From contig CALUSQ010000014.1 in the NCBI GenBank assembly GCA_944323475.1, positions 1-51,357 on the forward strand: a stretch of DNA of 51,357 nt. Direction: 5' to 3'. A program made the position numbers and the translations under genes. Of the stretch, positions 1 through 8,256 are shown piece by piece. The notes under the pieces were generated by a model. The model was not told the DNA's origin, did not search any database, and was given only the letters and a program-made list of their open reading frames with translations. Numbering within the stretch: the stretch's first letter is position 1; each line of letters opens with the position of its first letter. Origin of the DNA: Candidatus Gastranaerophilales bacterium (GTDB lineage Bacteria; Cyanobacteriota; Vampirovibrionia; Gastranaerophilales; Gastranaerophilaceae).

Positions 1-68
1 AACCGGCACGTGGCGCAAACCACACAAGATTTTGAGTCTAGCACGTCTACCAATTTCATCACATCGGC
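1..68 (-). tRNA. tRNA-Leu (anticodon CAA), 3' part cut off by window start
   Basis: Read on the minus strand, the gene starts at base 68 with GCCGATGTG, followed by a D-arm containing GGTAGAC and a seven-base anticodon loop CTCAAAA at 30-36. The anticodon CAA (bases 34-32) reads UUG leucine codons. A long variable arm, typical of tRNA-Leu, follows the anticodon arm. The TPsiC arm and 3' acceptor strand lie outside the window. The anticodon stem as read contains one T-T mismatch (CTAGA against TCTTG), which is unusual but tolerable. Confidence 0.85.
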
Positions 69-238
69 ATTTATTAAATAAATACAACAAAAAACTGCTG
101 TAAGTTTATTCTACCAAAACAATTTTAAATTTCCAGTAATTTTTTAAAATTCTTTTTTTATTTATGTAAAATTTTTGTAAATAACTGGTCAAAAACCTTT
201 TGTTCAGCTTTTATAGAATTAATACATAAGGTCATTTT

Positions 239-2425
239 ATGAAAATACACCAAATTCAAAATTCACTTTACTGCACAAATCAAAATAAATCATTTAAAAG
301 AGCACCTAAAAGCGATATCAAAGTTCCTTGGTGTGAAAATTCTGAAGAAATAGAATATCCCAAAGCAATAGCTGATGCAAAATCATTTTTGGGAATCAAG
401 GATTTAGCATTAATTCTTCATCAATCATCTTTTCCTGTAAAAGACAATGACTTGTTTATTGGCTCGCATATAAATAAAAAAGCTATAGAACTTAACAAAT
501 TTTTAAAATTTCACGGATTTGATACGATTCAGCTTGGTCCTCCCGGCTTGACAAAGCTTTCGCCATACACATCTTCCATAAATTCTAAAAATTATCTATA
601 TACAGATATGGAAAAATTTGCAACAAAAGAATATGCAAATTTGCTATCAATAAATGATTTTCAAAACGATATTGTTGACTATATAAAACATGTTGATAGA
701 AATGGTTTGTATGAAGATAATTCCGATCAAACAAATTTTAATAAAGCTTTTTATGTAACTGACAAACTTTATAAAAAAGCATACACAAATCTTTTATTAA
801 AACTAAAATCAAAAGATCCTGATGCTATTAGGTTAAACAACGAATTTAAAAAGTTCAAAAAAGAACAAGACAATTGGCTTGAAAAAAATGCTGTATTTCT
901 TCAGTTAAAAAATCTTCTAAAAATGGATGACAATTTTCTTGAATGGCCTGACATGTGTGCAAATCTTTTTGACTATATGAATGACAAATCTTCTCCTTTT
1001 CATGATGAAGCTGTTAATTATTACAAACGTTTGAAACAAAAATATGGTAAAGAAATTGATATATATAAATTCAAACAATTTATAATTGATAAACAAGAAC
1101 GAGAATTTACTAAAACTAATGGAAAACTAAAATATAGCACTGATGCTATTATCGGTTTTCATATGATGGATTATTATGCGCACAAAGACGCTTTTCTAAA
1201 AGACTTTAGAGTTGGAACACCATATGGAGGAGAAGGAAGAGCAATAGGTAATGGTTCACAATGGGGGAATAACCAAACTTGGGATATACCAATTGTAGAC
1301 CCTAAAAAACTTTTTATTAAGGATGAATCTGGCAATATAGTAGGCCTTGGCCCAGCAGGAAAGCTTATAAAAGAAAAATTTGAAAAACTGCTTGATACTT
1401 ATGAAAACGTCAGAATTGACCACGCAATAGGACTTATTGACCCGTGGATATACAATAAAGACAATATTGAAATCCAAATAGGCAGATATCCTGACGAAGA
1501 CCCAAATGTTCCGGAACATATTATATACAAAAATGCTCACGGAGCAAATATTAGTATGATGCATAAAGACAATGTTTTTGGATATGATAAAGGATGGGAC
1601 CGAAGTATAACTGATGAAATAAACAAAGACATAAAAAACATGCCTGATATCGATCCGGATGGTGATTATGCAAAAATTTTAGATAAAATTCTTCTTCCTT
1701 TATTTAAAGAAAAAGGTATAAAACCTCAAGATATGCCTTGGGAGACACTAGGTTGTGATACACTAAAGTTTAGAGAAGTTTTTGATAAAAATAGAGAAGG
1801 ACAAACACTTCCTGAAATTACATCTTCATATCAATGGCAGATACAAAAAAGACTTACAGACCCAAAACATAAAGAAGATACCGTAATCCTAGGCTGTCAT
1901 GATCATCCGCCATTTGCACAGGTTTGTGATGACAATTTTTATGCAAGAGAAAATTGTAAAAACGGAATATATGAACAAGACTATATAGTTGGCAGCCTTT
2001 TTCCTGAGCTCACAAACACTCAAAGAGCAGAAATTATGGATAAAATGAAATGGGACAGAAGATTACGTGTAAAATTAAAATTCGAAGAAATGTTTAGGTT
2101 TGCACAAAAAATTCAACTTTCATTTATGGACTTTTTTGGCCTTGATAAAACATATAACCGTGCAGGAACACAAGATCCTAACAACTGGAAATTACGTCTA
2201 AAAAAATCATATAAAGAAGATTACTACAAAGCACTAGAATGGCAACCTGGAGACAAAGGTGTATATAATATTGCACTTAATATGCCTGAGTTATTAAAGC
2301 AACCTGTAATTTCCAAAATAAAATCAGAATACAACGGTGATTTTCCAAAATATCAAGAGCTTATTGACAGACTTGATTATTTTGAAAATATGTTAAAAAC
2401 AAAAGAAGATAAAACTGTTGACTAA
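239..2425 (+). CDS. malQ: 4-alpha-glucanotransferase (GH77, MalQ-like) with N-terminal extension
   Basis: The 728-residue product is a divergent GH77 amylomaltase, expected to transfer alpha-1,4-glucan segments between maltodextrin or glycogen chains in the cytoplasm. Visible GH77 signatures are LGPPGLTKLSPY near residue 100, RIDH with the probable nucleophile D394, PWETLG with the probable acid/base E502, and the GCHDHPP block with D555. It is longer than the usual roughly 500 residues because of an insert around residues 130-290 and an N-terminal extension. That extension, MKI..QN..SFKR (SFKR at 18-21), resembles the tag of unknown proteins at 6040 and 13579. The ATG has AAGG about nine bases upstream, behind a TATAGAAT box near 212-219. 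The gene is convergent with ychF. The family call is firm; the exact substrate is inferred. Confidence 0.85.
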   Translation: MKIHQIQNSLYCTNQNKSFKRAPKSDIKVPWCENSEEIEYPKAIADAKSFLGIKDLALILHQSSFPVKDNDLFIGSHINKKAIELNKFLKFHGFDTIQLGPPGLTKLSPYTSSINSKNYLYTDMEKFATKEYANLLSINDFQNDIVDYIKHVDRNGLYEDNSDQTNFNKAFYVTDKLYKKAYTNLLLKLKSKDPDAIRLNNEFKKFKKEQDNWLEKNAVFLQLKNLLKMDDNFLEWPDMCANLFDYMNDKSSPFHDEAVNYYKRLKQKYGKEIDIYKFKQFIIDKQEREFTKTNGKLKYSTDAIIGFHMMDYYAHKDAFLKDFRVGTPYGGEGRAIGNGSQWGNNQTWDIPIVDPKKLFIKDESGNIVGLGPAGKLIKEKFEKLLDTYENVRIDHAIGLIDPWIYNKDNIEIQIGRYPDEDPNVPEHIIYKNAHGANISMMHKDNVFGYDKGWDRSITDEINKDIKNMPDIDPDGDYAKILDKILLPLFKEKGIKPQDMPWETLGCDTLKFREVFDKNREGQTLPEITSSYQWQIQKRLTDPKHKEDTVILGCHDHPPFAQVCDDNFYARENCKNGIYEQDYIVGSLFPELTNTQRAEIMDKMKWDRRLRVKLKFEEMFRFAQKIQLSFMDFFGLDKTYNRAGTQDPNNWKLRLKKSYKEDYYKALEWQPGDKGVYNIALNMPELLKQPVISKIKSEYNGDFPKYQELIDRLDYFENMLKTKEDKTVD

Positions 2426-2436
2426 TTAAAAATTAA

Positions 2437-3534
2437 CTATACAGCAAATCTAAAGTGAACAATGTCACCGTCTTGCATAACATAATCTTTACCCTCAAGA
2501 CGAGTTAAGCCTTTTTCTTTTGCAGCAGCATAAGAACCACATTTTACAAAATCATCATAGCTCGTGACTTCTGCACGAATAAAACCTTTTTCAAAATCTG
2601 TGTGAATAACACCTGCAGCTTGAGGAGCTTTTGCACCAGCAGGGATTGTCCAAGCTTTTACTTCCATCTCACCAGCAGTGATAAAAGTTCGCAAATCAAG
2701 TAAACTGTATACAGATTTAATCATTCTTTCTATACCTGAGCTATCCACACCAAGCTCAGCTAAATAATCTTTCTTTTCTTCTTCACCAAGCTCAGAAAGC
2801 TCTGCCTCAATCTTTGCAGAAATAACAACAACATCTGCGTTGTGAGTTTTTGCATATTCTCTGACTTTTTCTACATATTCATTACCTGTCGCAAGATCTG
2901 TTTCAGATACATTTGCTGCATAAATAACAGGTTTTGTTGTCATTAGATGCATAAATTTAATAAATGGTAATTCATCTTCATTAAAGTGGTCTTTTACATT
3001 TATAAATTTGCCGTCTTCTAAAAGTTTAAGCAATTTTTCAACCACAGCAAGCTCTGCTATAGCATCTTTATCGCCAGTTTTTGCAACCTTTGACAATCTT
3101 TGCTGACGTTTTTCCAAACTTGCCATATCCGCAAGTGCAAGTTCTGTGTTAATTGTTTCAATATCATCAATAGGATCAACTTTACCTGTTACATGAATTG
3201 TATTAGGGTCATCAAAACAGCGAACAACTTCAATAATTGCATCAGTTTCTCTGATATTTGCCAAAAATTGGTTGCCCAATCCTTCGCCCTTACTTGCACC
3301 TTTTACCAAACCTGCAATATCAACAAATTCAATTGCTGTAGGAACAACTTTTGCAGCTTTAACCATAGGTTCCAAAACATAAAGTCTTTCATCCGGTACA
3401 CTAACTACGCCTATATTTGGTTCAATTGTACAAAACGGATAATTTGCACTTTGTGCATTTGCAGTTGAAGTCAACGCATTAAATAATGTTGATTTACCTA
3501 CGTTTGGTAGTCCTACAATCCCTGCTCTTAACAA
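2437..3534 (-). CDS. ychF: Redox-regulated ribosome-binding ATPase YchF
   Basis: The 365-residue protein is a full-length Obg-family P-loop ATPase of the YchF/EngD/OLA1 group, which binds ribosomes and is linked to stress and translation control. The Walker A motif GLPNVGKST occupies residues 8-16, DIAGLVKGAS forms the G3 region, and the C-terminal TGS domain is recognisable from AWTIPAGAKAPQAAGVIH and EKGFIRAEV. Its start codon is TTG (LLRAGIVG), supported by AAAGGA nine bases upstream. It diverges from deoB across about 110 bases and converges on the glucanotransferase gene. Length and motifs are normal for the family. Confidence 0.97.
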   Translation of the reverse strand: MLRAGIVGLPNVGKSTLFNALTSTANAQSANYPFCTIEPNIGVVSVPDERLYVLEPMVKAAKVVPTAIEFVDIAGLVKGASKGEGLGNQFLANIRETDAIIEVVRCFDDPNTIHVTGKVDPIDDIETINTELALADMASLEKRQQRLSKVAKTGDKDAIAELAVVEKLLKLLEDGKFINVKDHFNEDELPFIKFMHLMTTKPVIYAANVSETDLATGNEYVEKVREYAKTHNADVVVISAKIEAELSELGEEEKKDYLAELGVDSSGIERMIKSVYSLLDLRTFITAGEMEVKAWTIPAGAKAPQAAGVIHTDFEKGFIRAEVTSYDDFVKCGSYAAAKEKGLTRLEGKDYVMQDGDIVHFRFAV

Positions 3535-3646
3535 TTTTATATTCCTTTCTTGATATTGTCCTTAATCAAAATGGTACAAAAAACATACCCGTTTTACAAA
3601 CATATGCTAAAATAAAATCAAGAAAAATACTTATGGATTTAAAATT

Positions 3647-4828
3647 ATGAAAAGAGCAATTATTTTAGTTATAGACTCAATGGGTTGTGGTGCAATGTCT
3701 GATTGTGCTGATTACAATGATATCCCAGAATGCAACACGCTTTGTAACGTAGCAAAAGCTAATGGCGGACTAGACTTGCCAACAATGCAAAAAATGGGTA
3801 TCGGAAACCTTGGCAATGTTGCTGGTGTTGCCCCCGAGAAAGAAACAATCGCTCAATACGGAATAATGAGAGAAGTCTCAAAAGGAAAAGATACAACTAC
3901 AGGTCATTGGGAAATAGCCGGTCTTGTTTTAGATGAACCTTTTAGAGTTTATCCTGAAGGTTTTCCTTCCAATATAATTAATAAATTCATTGAAAAGACT
4001 GGTTGCGGAGGAATACTTGGCAACTATCCGGCATCTGGCACCCAAATTATTGAAGATTTGAATGAAGAACACCATAAAACGAAATTCCCAATAGTTTATA
4101 CAAGTGCAGACAGTGTTTTTCAAATAGCTGTCGATGTCGATATCGTCCCTTTGGAAGAACTTTATAGAATGTGTCACATAGCAAGAGAAATTTTAGTTGG
4201 TGAACACAACGTATCAAGGGTAATTGCGCGACCTTATCATGTTGTAGACGGAAAACCTACAAGAATTTCAAAAGACAGAAGAGATTATTCTGTAGAACCT
4301 CCTAAACCAACTGTTTTAAATGAAATATTAAACGCAAATGGCCGTGTTGTCGGTATAGGGAAAATAGAAGATATATATGTAAAATCAGGCGTTTCCCATG
4401 CTGTTCATACAGGTTCTAATAAAGAAGGATTGGAACTAACTTTAAAAGCAGTAGAAGGAAGCCTTGATCTAGATAAAATAAAAATTACAGATACAACAAA
4501 ACAGCCGAAAGCAGAACTTATTTTTACAAACCTTGTAGATACTGATATGCTTTTTGGTCACAGGAATGATTGGAAAGGCTATGGCAATGCAATAGAAGAA
4601 ATTGATGCATTTTTACCTAAAATTATGAATAAAATGACAGAAAATGACATTTTGTTTATAACCGCAGATCACGGATGTGATCCGACAGTCCCAGGGACAG
4701 ACCATACAAGAGAGCAAGTACCGCTTCTTGTATATTCAAAAGCATCAGATTTTGAGCCAAAAAATTTAGGCATTATACCAACTTTTGCATATGTTGCTGA
4801 TGAAGTAAGAAAATGGCTTGAGGTGTAG
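3647..4828 (+). CDS. deoB: Phosphopentomutase DeoB
   Basis: The 393-residue enzyme interconverts (deoxy)ribose 1-phosphate and 5-phosphate in nucleoside salvage. It belongs to the alkaline-phosphatase-like metalloenzyme superfamily: D10 in VIDSMGCG and the TADHGCDP block (D341, H342) followed by GTDHTREQVP are the expected metal ligands. DTTTGHWEIAG near residue 85 carries the threonine that is phosphorylated in the family. The length is normal. It heads a three-gene run: the RWYD-repeat gene begins 3 bases after its stop, and a FabG-like gene follows. No strong Shine-Dalgarno site is visible; TAAAAT boxes near 3608-3618 could be the -10 element of a short-leader mRNA. Confidence 0.97.
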   Translation: MKRAIILVIDSMGCGAMSDCADYNDIPECNTLCNVAKANGGLDLPTMQKMGIGNLGNVAGVAPEKETIAQYGIMREVSKGKDTTTGHWEIAGLVLDEPFRVYPEGFPSNIINKFIEKTGCGGILGNYPASGTQIIEDLNEEHHKTKFPIVYTSADSVFQIAVDVDIVPLEELYRMCHIAREILVGEHNVSRVIARPYHVVDGKPTRISKDRRDYSVEPPKPTVLNEILNANGRVVGIGKIEDIYVKSGVSHAVHTGSNKEGLELTLKAVEGSLDLDKIKITDTTKQPKAELIFTNLVDTDMLFGHRNDWKGYGNAIEEIDAFLPKIMNKMTENDILFITADHGCDPTVPGTDHTREQVPLLVYSKASDFEPKNLGIIPTFAYVADEVRKWLEV

Positions 4829-4831
4829 ACT

Positions 4832-5167
4832 ATGAATTATGTACGCTGGTATGACAAAGATCCTGACTTGAGTCATTTAATGAAATTCTTGGAAAGTATA
4901 AATGAAGAATTGAGAGATGAAATAGCACAAGATTTAATTCAAATTATACTTGGAGAATTAAAAACAAACAAAGACGGCGAAATTTCCGTACTGGCACAAA
5001 ATAAGCTAAATGAATACAAAAGATGGTATGATAAAAATCTTTCTCTTCATTCTGCAATTGAAATCATAAAAAATCTTGATGAAAAACAAAGAGCAGAAAT
5101 AATTTCATTAATAATGGAATCAATTGTACAAATTATGACGGAATACAACTATGACACAAACAAATAA
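4832..5167 (+). CDS. Small protein with two RWYD repeats (unknown function)
   Basis: I do not recognise this 111-residue protein. It contains two copies of a roughly 35-residue unit that opens with RWYDK (residues 5-9 and 64-68), continues with a short P/L-S turn, and ends in an amphipathic helix rich in E, K, I and L (for example DEIAQDLIQIIL). There is no signal peptide or membrane segment, so it is probably cytosolic and helical. A second protein with the same two-repeat architecture lies at 23280-23582. The gene sits between deoB and a FabG-like gene, overlaps the latter by 17 bases, and has GAGGTG just upstream of its ATG. Codon use matches the neighbours. Nothing in the sequence indicates its partner or role. 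Confidence 0.8.
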   Translation: MNYVRWYDKDPDLSHLMKFLESINEELRDEIAQDLIQIILGELKTNKDGEISVLAQNKLNEYKRWYDKNLSLHSAIEIIKNLDEKQRAEIISLIMESIVQIMTEYNYDTNK

Positions 5168-5894
5168 AAGAAATGTCTTAATAACTGGTTCCTCTAAAGG
5201 TATAGGGAAAGCCATTGCATCAAAATTGTCAAAAAACAATTACAATGTTTATATTTGTGCAAGAAATTTGGAAAATCTAAAAAAAACAGCTCGAGAAATA
5301 CAAGCCGCTGGTTATTTTCAAATTGATTTGACACAACAAGATAGCTGCAAGACTTTATACGAAGAAACTATATCAAAAGCAGGTAATATTGATATCCTAA
5401 TAAATAATGCGGGTGAATATTTGTACTCACCAGTTGAAAAGGTTCAAGAGCCAGATATACAAAGAATTATAAAATTAAATGTAGAAACTCCTTATAAACT
5501 CATAAAATACGTCACAGAAAATATGAAAAAAAACAAATGGGGAAGAATTATCAATATCGGCTCAATTAGCGGTGTCGTAGGCGAAGCAAATGCTTCATTA
5601 TATTCAATGACTAAAGCTTGTTATATAGGTTTGACAAAATCATTAGCTCTTGAGCTTGCTGAATACGGAATAACAATAAATACAATAAATCCAGGATGGG
5701 TAGAAACAGAACTAGCACAAAATGCTGTTGATAATAGTGATTTTTCAATGAGAGAAGAACTTGATATGATTCCTCAAAAAAGATTCATTCATCCGGATGA
5801 GATAGCAAGCCTAGTAGAATATATAGTTTCAGAAAATGCAAAAGGCATGACAGCTCAGAACGTTAGTCTTTGCGCAGGTTTGAGCGCAGGCTAG
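5151..5894 (+). CDS. Short-chain dehydrogenase/reductase, FabG-like
   Basis: This 247-residue classical SDR binds NAD(P)H through TGSSKGIG (residues 12-19), with NNAG at 85-88. It has the catalytic Ser138, Tyr151 and Lys155, the same numbering as E. coli FabG. The C-terminal end MTAQNVSLCAGLSAG also resembles 3-oxoacyl-ACP reductases. It may therefore be the fatty-acid beta-ketoacyl reductase, but related sugar or alcohol dehydrogenases share these motifs. acpP and fabF are elsewhere, at 28.1-29.7 kb. It overlaps the upstream RWYD gene by 17 bases, which suggests translational coupling. No clear terminator follows. Confidence 0.85.
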   Translation: MTQTNKRNVLITGSSKGIGKAIASKLSKNNYNVYICARNLENLKKTAREIQAAGYFQIDLTQQDSCKTLYEETISKAGNIDILINNAGEYLYSPVEKVQEPDIQRIIKLNVETPYKLIKYVTENMKKNKWGRIINIGSISGVVGEANASLYSMTKACYIGLTKSLALELAEYGITINTINPGWVETELAQNAVDNSDFSMREELDMIPQKRFIHPDEIASLVEYIVSENAKGMTAQNVSLCAGLSAG

Positions 5895-6039
5895 TTTTAT
5901 ACTAAAGTTGTAGAAAATTTACCCATAAATCCTCCAAAAAGATGATTATAGATTCTCCTTATAATGATACTTTAGATAAGTACCCATTCTATAAGTATAA
6001 AATGATATGAGTATCTAATAATTTAGTAAGGAAGGCAAA

Positions 6040-6534
6040 ATGGATAAGATGAAAATCTCACAAACCAAATTCGGAATCTTCAAGCCAATGTCCAAAACAG
6101 AAAGACAAGAAGCTCACTCAAATCCGTTTGGTATCAATTTCAAGGGTAACGTACTTGCTGCAGATGTTTTTGAATCATCAAAAGCAAAAGAAATCAACGC
6201 TAATGGAACAAATCCTTTTGAAAAAATTTCAAGCAAATCAAAAATGGTTGCAAGCGCAGTTGTTGGTTCAATGAACTCATTTAACGAAGCATTTCGTTCT
6301 AGAATCAACTCTGTAATTTCATTTGGAAGACAAATTAAAGAAAACATTGCAAATTCTTGGGAATATGCAAAAAATACAGAAATCAAACTTGATTTCAAAG
6401 GACTTGCTGAATCTGTTTCATCAATGTTCAACAATCAATACAGTGTAAACAACTTATTGAAACAACCAGTAGATGATATTGGAGCACTCTTTGCATCTGA
6501 GCTTGGTGCTTACAAAGAAAGTTTGAAAGCGTAG
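6040..6534 (+). CDS. FKG-motif protein of unknown function
   Basis: This 164-residue protein has no recognised family. It begins MDKMKISQTKFGIFKP, carries GINFKG with NFKG at residues 33-36, and repeats LDFKG at 117-121. The rest is polar and helix-forming, with no signal peptide. The middle (MVASAVVGSMNSFNEAF) is mildly hydrophobic and could be an amphipathic helix. The start is supported by AAGGAAGG five bases upstream; a second in-frame ATG three codons later (6049) would give an MKI start like the other tagged proteins. It forms a two-gene unit with the helical-repeat gene six bases downstream. The FKG tag is shared with the 849-residue protein at 13579 and, in variant form, with the glucanotransferase and Pgi. 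Confidence 0.75.
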   Translation: MDKMKISQTKFGIFKPMSKTERQEAHSNPFGINFKGNVLAADVFESSKAKEINANGTNPFEKISSKSKMVASAVVGSMNSFNEAFRSRINSVISFGRQIKENIANSWEYAKNTEIKLDFKGLAESVSSMFNNQYSVNNLLKQPVDDIGALFASELGAYKESLKA

Positions 6535-6540
6535 GTTCAA

Positions 6541-6906
6541 ATGAAAACAATAAATAGAATAGACAATATTATTGAAGCTCTTTGCAGACATGAAGACCCA
6601 AAATCAATAAGTATTTTGGAAGAAATAGGTACTAACTCTGAAATTGATGAAATCAGAGAAAAAACTGCTCATGCACTTATCAGAAAAAACACCCCTGAAT
6701 CATTAAGAGTCGTTGTTTCTTGTGCAGGAAAAGGCATAAACGATATGTCAGCCAGAGTAGCAATGAGTGCAATAAATGAAATTTTAGCTTTAAATGATAA
6801 AACTGAAGTGTTGAAAGTTCTAGAAGAAACAATGAACAATGAAGAAAAATCTGAAGTAAAAGATACAGCACGTTCAGTAAAAGCTTTAATCACATACTCA
6901 ATGTAA
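6541..6906 (+). CDS. Small HEAT/armadillo-like helical repeat protein
   Basis: The 121-residue protein is all-helical by inspection. It has about three repeats of paired helices such as ARVAMSAINEILALND and VLKVLEETMNNEEKSEVKDTARSVKALI, which look like HEAT repeats used for protein-protein contacts. There is no membrane segment or catalytic motif. The ATG lies six bases after the stop of the FKG protein gene, with TAGG as a weak ribosome site, so the two are probably co-expressed and may interact. A strong terminator hairpin lies just downstream. The fold assignment is by pattern only. Confidence 0.7.
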   Translation: MKTINRIDNIIEALCRHEDPKSISILEEIGTNSEIDEIREKTAHALIRKNTPESLRVVVSCAGKGINDMSARVAMSAINEILALNDKTEVLKVLEETMNNEEKSEVKDTARSVKALITYSM

Positions 6907-6915
6907 TCAATCAGT

Positions 6916-6958
6916 AAATAAAAAAATACATCTTATTAAAAGAGGTATTTTTTTATTT
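6916..6958. terminator. Bidirectional terminator between convergent genes
   Basis: The arms AAATAAAAAAATAC (from 6916) and GTATTTTTTTATTT (ending near 6958) are exact complements, extended inward by TCTT against AAGA with one mismatch. A/T tracts flank both sides, so it can end transcription from the + strand operon and from the minus gene at 6972-7283. Confidence 0.8.
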
Positions 6959-6971
6959 ATAAAGGAACATT

Positions 6972-7283
6972 TTATGCAGTAAAAGCTGCTTTGTTTTGAG
7001 GATTGACAGAATCTTTAGAGACTAAAGGATTATCTTCTGCTAAATCAGGATATTTGTCAGAAAAAACATTGATTATTTCTTGAGCAAAACCGCTCAAAAG
7101 ATTTGCTATTTGTGTTTCTGTTATATCCAAATCTTCTACATTTAAAGAAGTAAAATCAATTTCTCCATCGTCATTTATATTATATTTTTCTTTATCAAAA
7201 AGAGTTTCGCTTCTTGCAGTATTAAAATTTGAAGCCATTTTTAATTGATCTTGTAATCCCGTACTTAATCTATTTACCTGCAT
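6972..7283 (-). CDS. Small acidic protein with an EF-hand/dockerin-like loop (unknown)
   Basis: I do not recognise this 103-residue protein. Residues 35-46 read NINDDGEIDFTS, which matches the calcium-binding loop pattern (oxygen ligands at 1, 3 and 5, Gly at 6, a hydrophobic residue at 8), although position 12 is Ser rather than Glu or Asp. The segment after it (VEDLDITETQIANLLSGFAQEIINVF) looks like an amphipathic helix. No signal peptide is visible. The start is well supported by AAGGAG upstream of the ATG, with GATATAAAAG as a possible -10 region. It is a single gene between two terminators or convergent neighbours. Calcium binding is inference from one loop only. Confidence 0.7.
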   Translation of the reverse strand: MQVNRLSTGLQDQLKMASNFNTARSETLFDKEKYNINDDGEIDFTSLNVEDLDITETQIANLLSGFAQEIINVFSDKYPDLAEDNPLVSKDSVNPQNKAAFTA

Positions 7284-7386
7284 TTAAATCTCCTTTTGAC
7301 TTTCCGACTAAATAAACTTCCTGTAACTTTTATATCGGTTTTTCATCAGGTAAACTTTATGTTTTATAATACAAATTTAACAATAA

Positions 7387-8256
7387 TTAACAAACTTCTT
7401 TTACTCCATCACAAATTGATTTTAGCCCGTTTATAACAACAAATCGTCTGTCATCAAAAGCATAATCAAATTGTTTTTTTAAAACAAAAAAAGTCGGACC
7501 AGATCCTGACATGACAGAAGAAGGCTCATTCTTCTTAATTTCTAATAACTCTTTATAATCATTTATAACAGCAAACTCTAAACTGTTGTATAAAAAAGAT
7601 TCATTTAATAAACAAGGAATAGAATTCTTTAATGTTTCAGACAATTTTTCAGTATTATCAGGAACAGACTTTTGTGCCAAAGATAATTGTGAAAATTTTG
7701 TATAAGCTTCTTTGGCTGAAATTCCAAAACTTAAAGGTTTTACAATTGAAACATCAAACACCGGTGTAGGTATTGAAAAAATTTTTTCCCCTCTGCCTGT
7801 GCAAACAGCCGTTCCGCCTTGTAAACAAAAATTTAAATCAGAGCCCAATAAAGCACATAATTCTTCTATATCAGCATTTGATAACGGATAATCAAAAATT
7901 TTATTTAAAGCATAAAAAGTAGCTGCCGCGTCAGTTGACCCTCCAGCCAAACCTGCTTCTACGGGAATATTCTTTTCTATGTAAACATCTACATAAGCTT
8001 TTAAACCTGTTTTTTCAAAAAATTTAACTATAGCTTTCCAAACCAAGTTTTTTTCATTATATGGAATATTTTTAGAATCACCATCCAAATTTATTTTGAC
8101 AGAATCAGACTCACTAACTTTAAAAGTCAAATAATCATATAAGTTTATAGCCTGCATAATGCTTTTTATATTATGAAAACCATCTTCTCTTTTATCTAAG
8201 ACTTCAAGAGTAAGGTTTATCTTTGCAGGTGCTTTAACTTTAATTTGCCTTTGCAT
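7387..8256 (-). CDS. ispE: 4-diphosphocytidyl-2-C-methyl-D-erythritol kinase IspE
   Basis: The 289-residue GHMP kinase phosphorylates CDP-ME in the non-mevalonate isoprenoid pathway. PAKINL at residues 10-15, the ATP-binding glycine-rich loop AGLAGGSTDA at 101-110, and GSGPTFF near the C-terminus are diagnostic. The length is normal. Its start overlaps the end of rsmA by 17 bases, a common rsmA-ispE arrangement that implies coupling. ispD of the same pathway lies at 40.8-41.5 kb on the same strand. Confidence 0.96.
   Translation of the reverse strand: MQRQIKVKAPAKINLTLEVLDKREDGFHNIKSIMQAINLYDYLTFKVSESDSVKINLDGDSKNIPYNEKNLVWKAIVKFFEKTGLKAYVDVYIEKNIPVEAGLAGGSTDAAATFYALNKIFDYPLSNADIEELCALLGSDLNFCLQGGTAVCTGRGEKIFSIPTPVFDVSIVKPLSFGISAKEAYTKFSQLSLAQKSVPDNTEKLSETLKNSIPCLLNESFLYNSLEFAVINDYKELLEIKKNEPSSVMSGSGPTFFVLKKQFDYAFDDRRFVVINGLKSICDGVKEVC

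Noticed and set aside
3100..3468. 122-codon + strand frame inside ychF
   Set aside because: Antisense shadow of a conserved gene; its cysteine- and asparagine-rich content reflects the reverse reading of AT-rich codons.
5965..6014. Inverted GATACT..AGTATC pair before the 164-residue FKG gene
   Set aside because: Only six bases per arm, far apart; expected by chance in AT-rich DNA.
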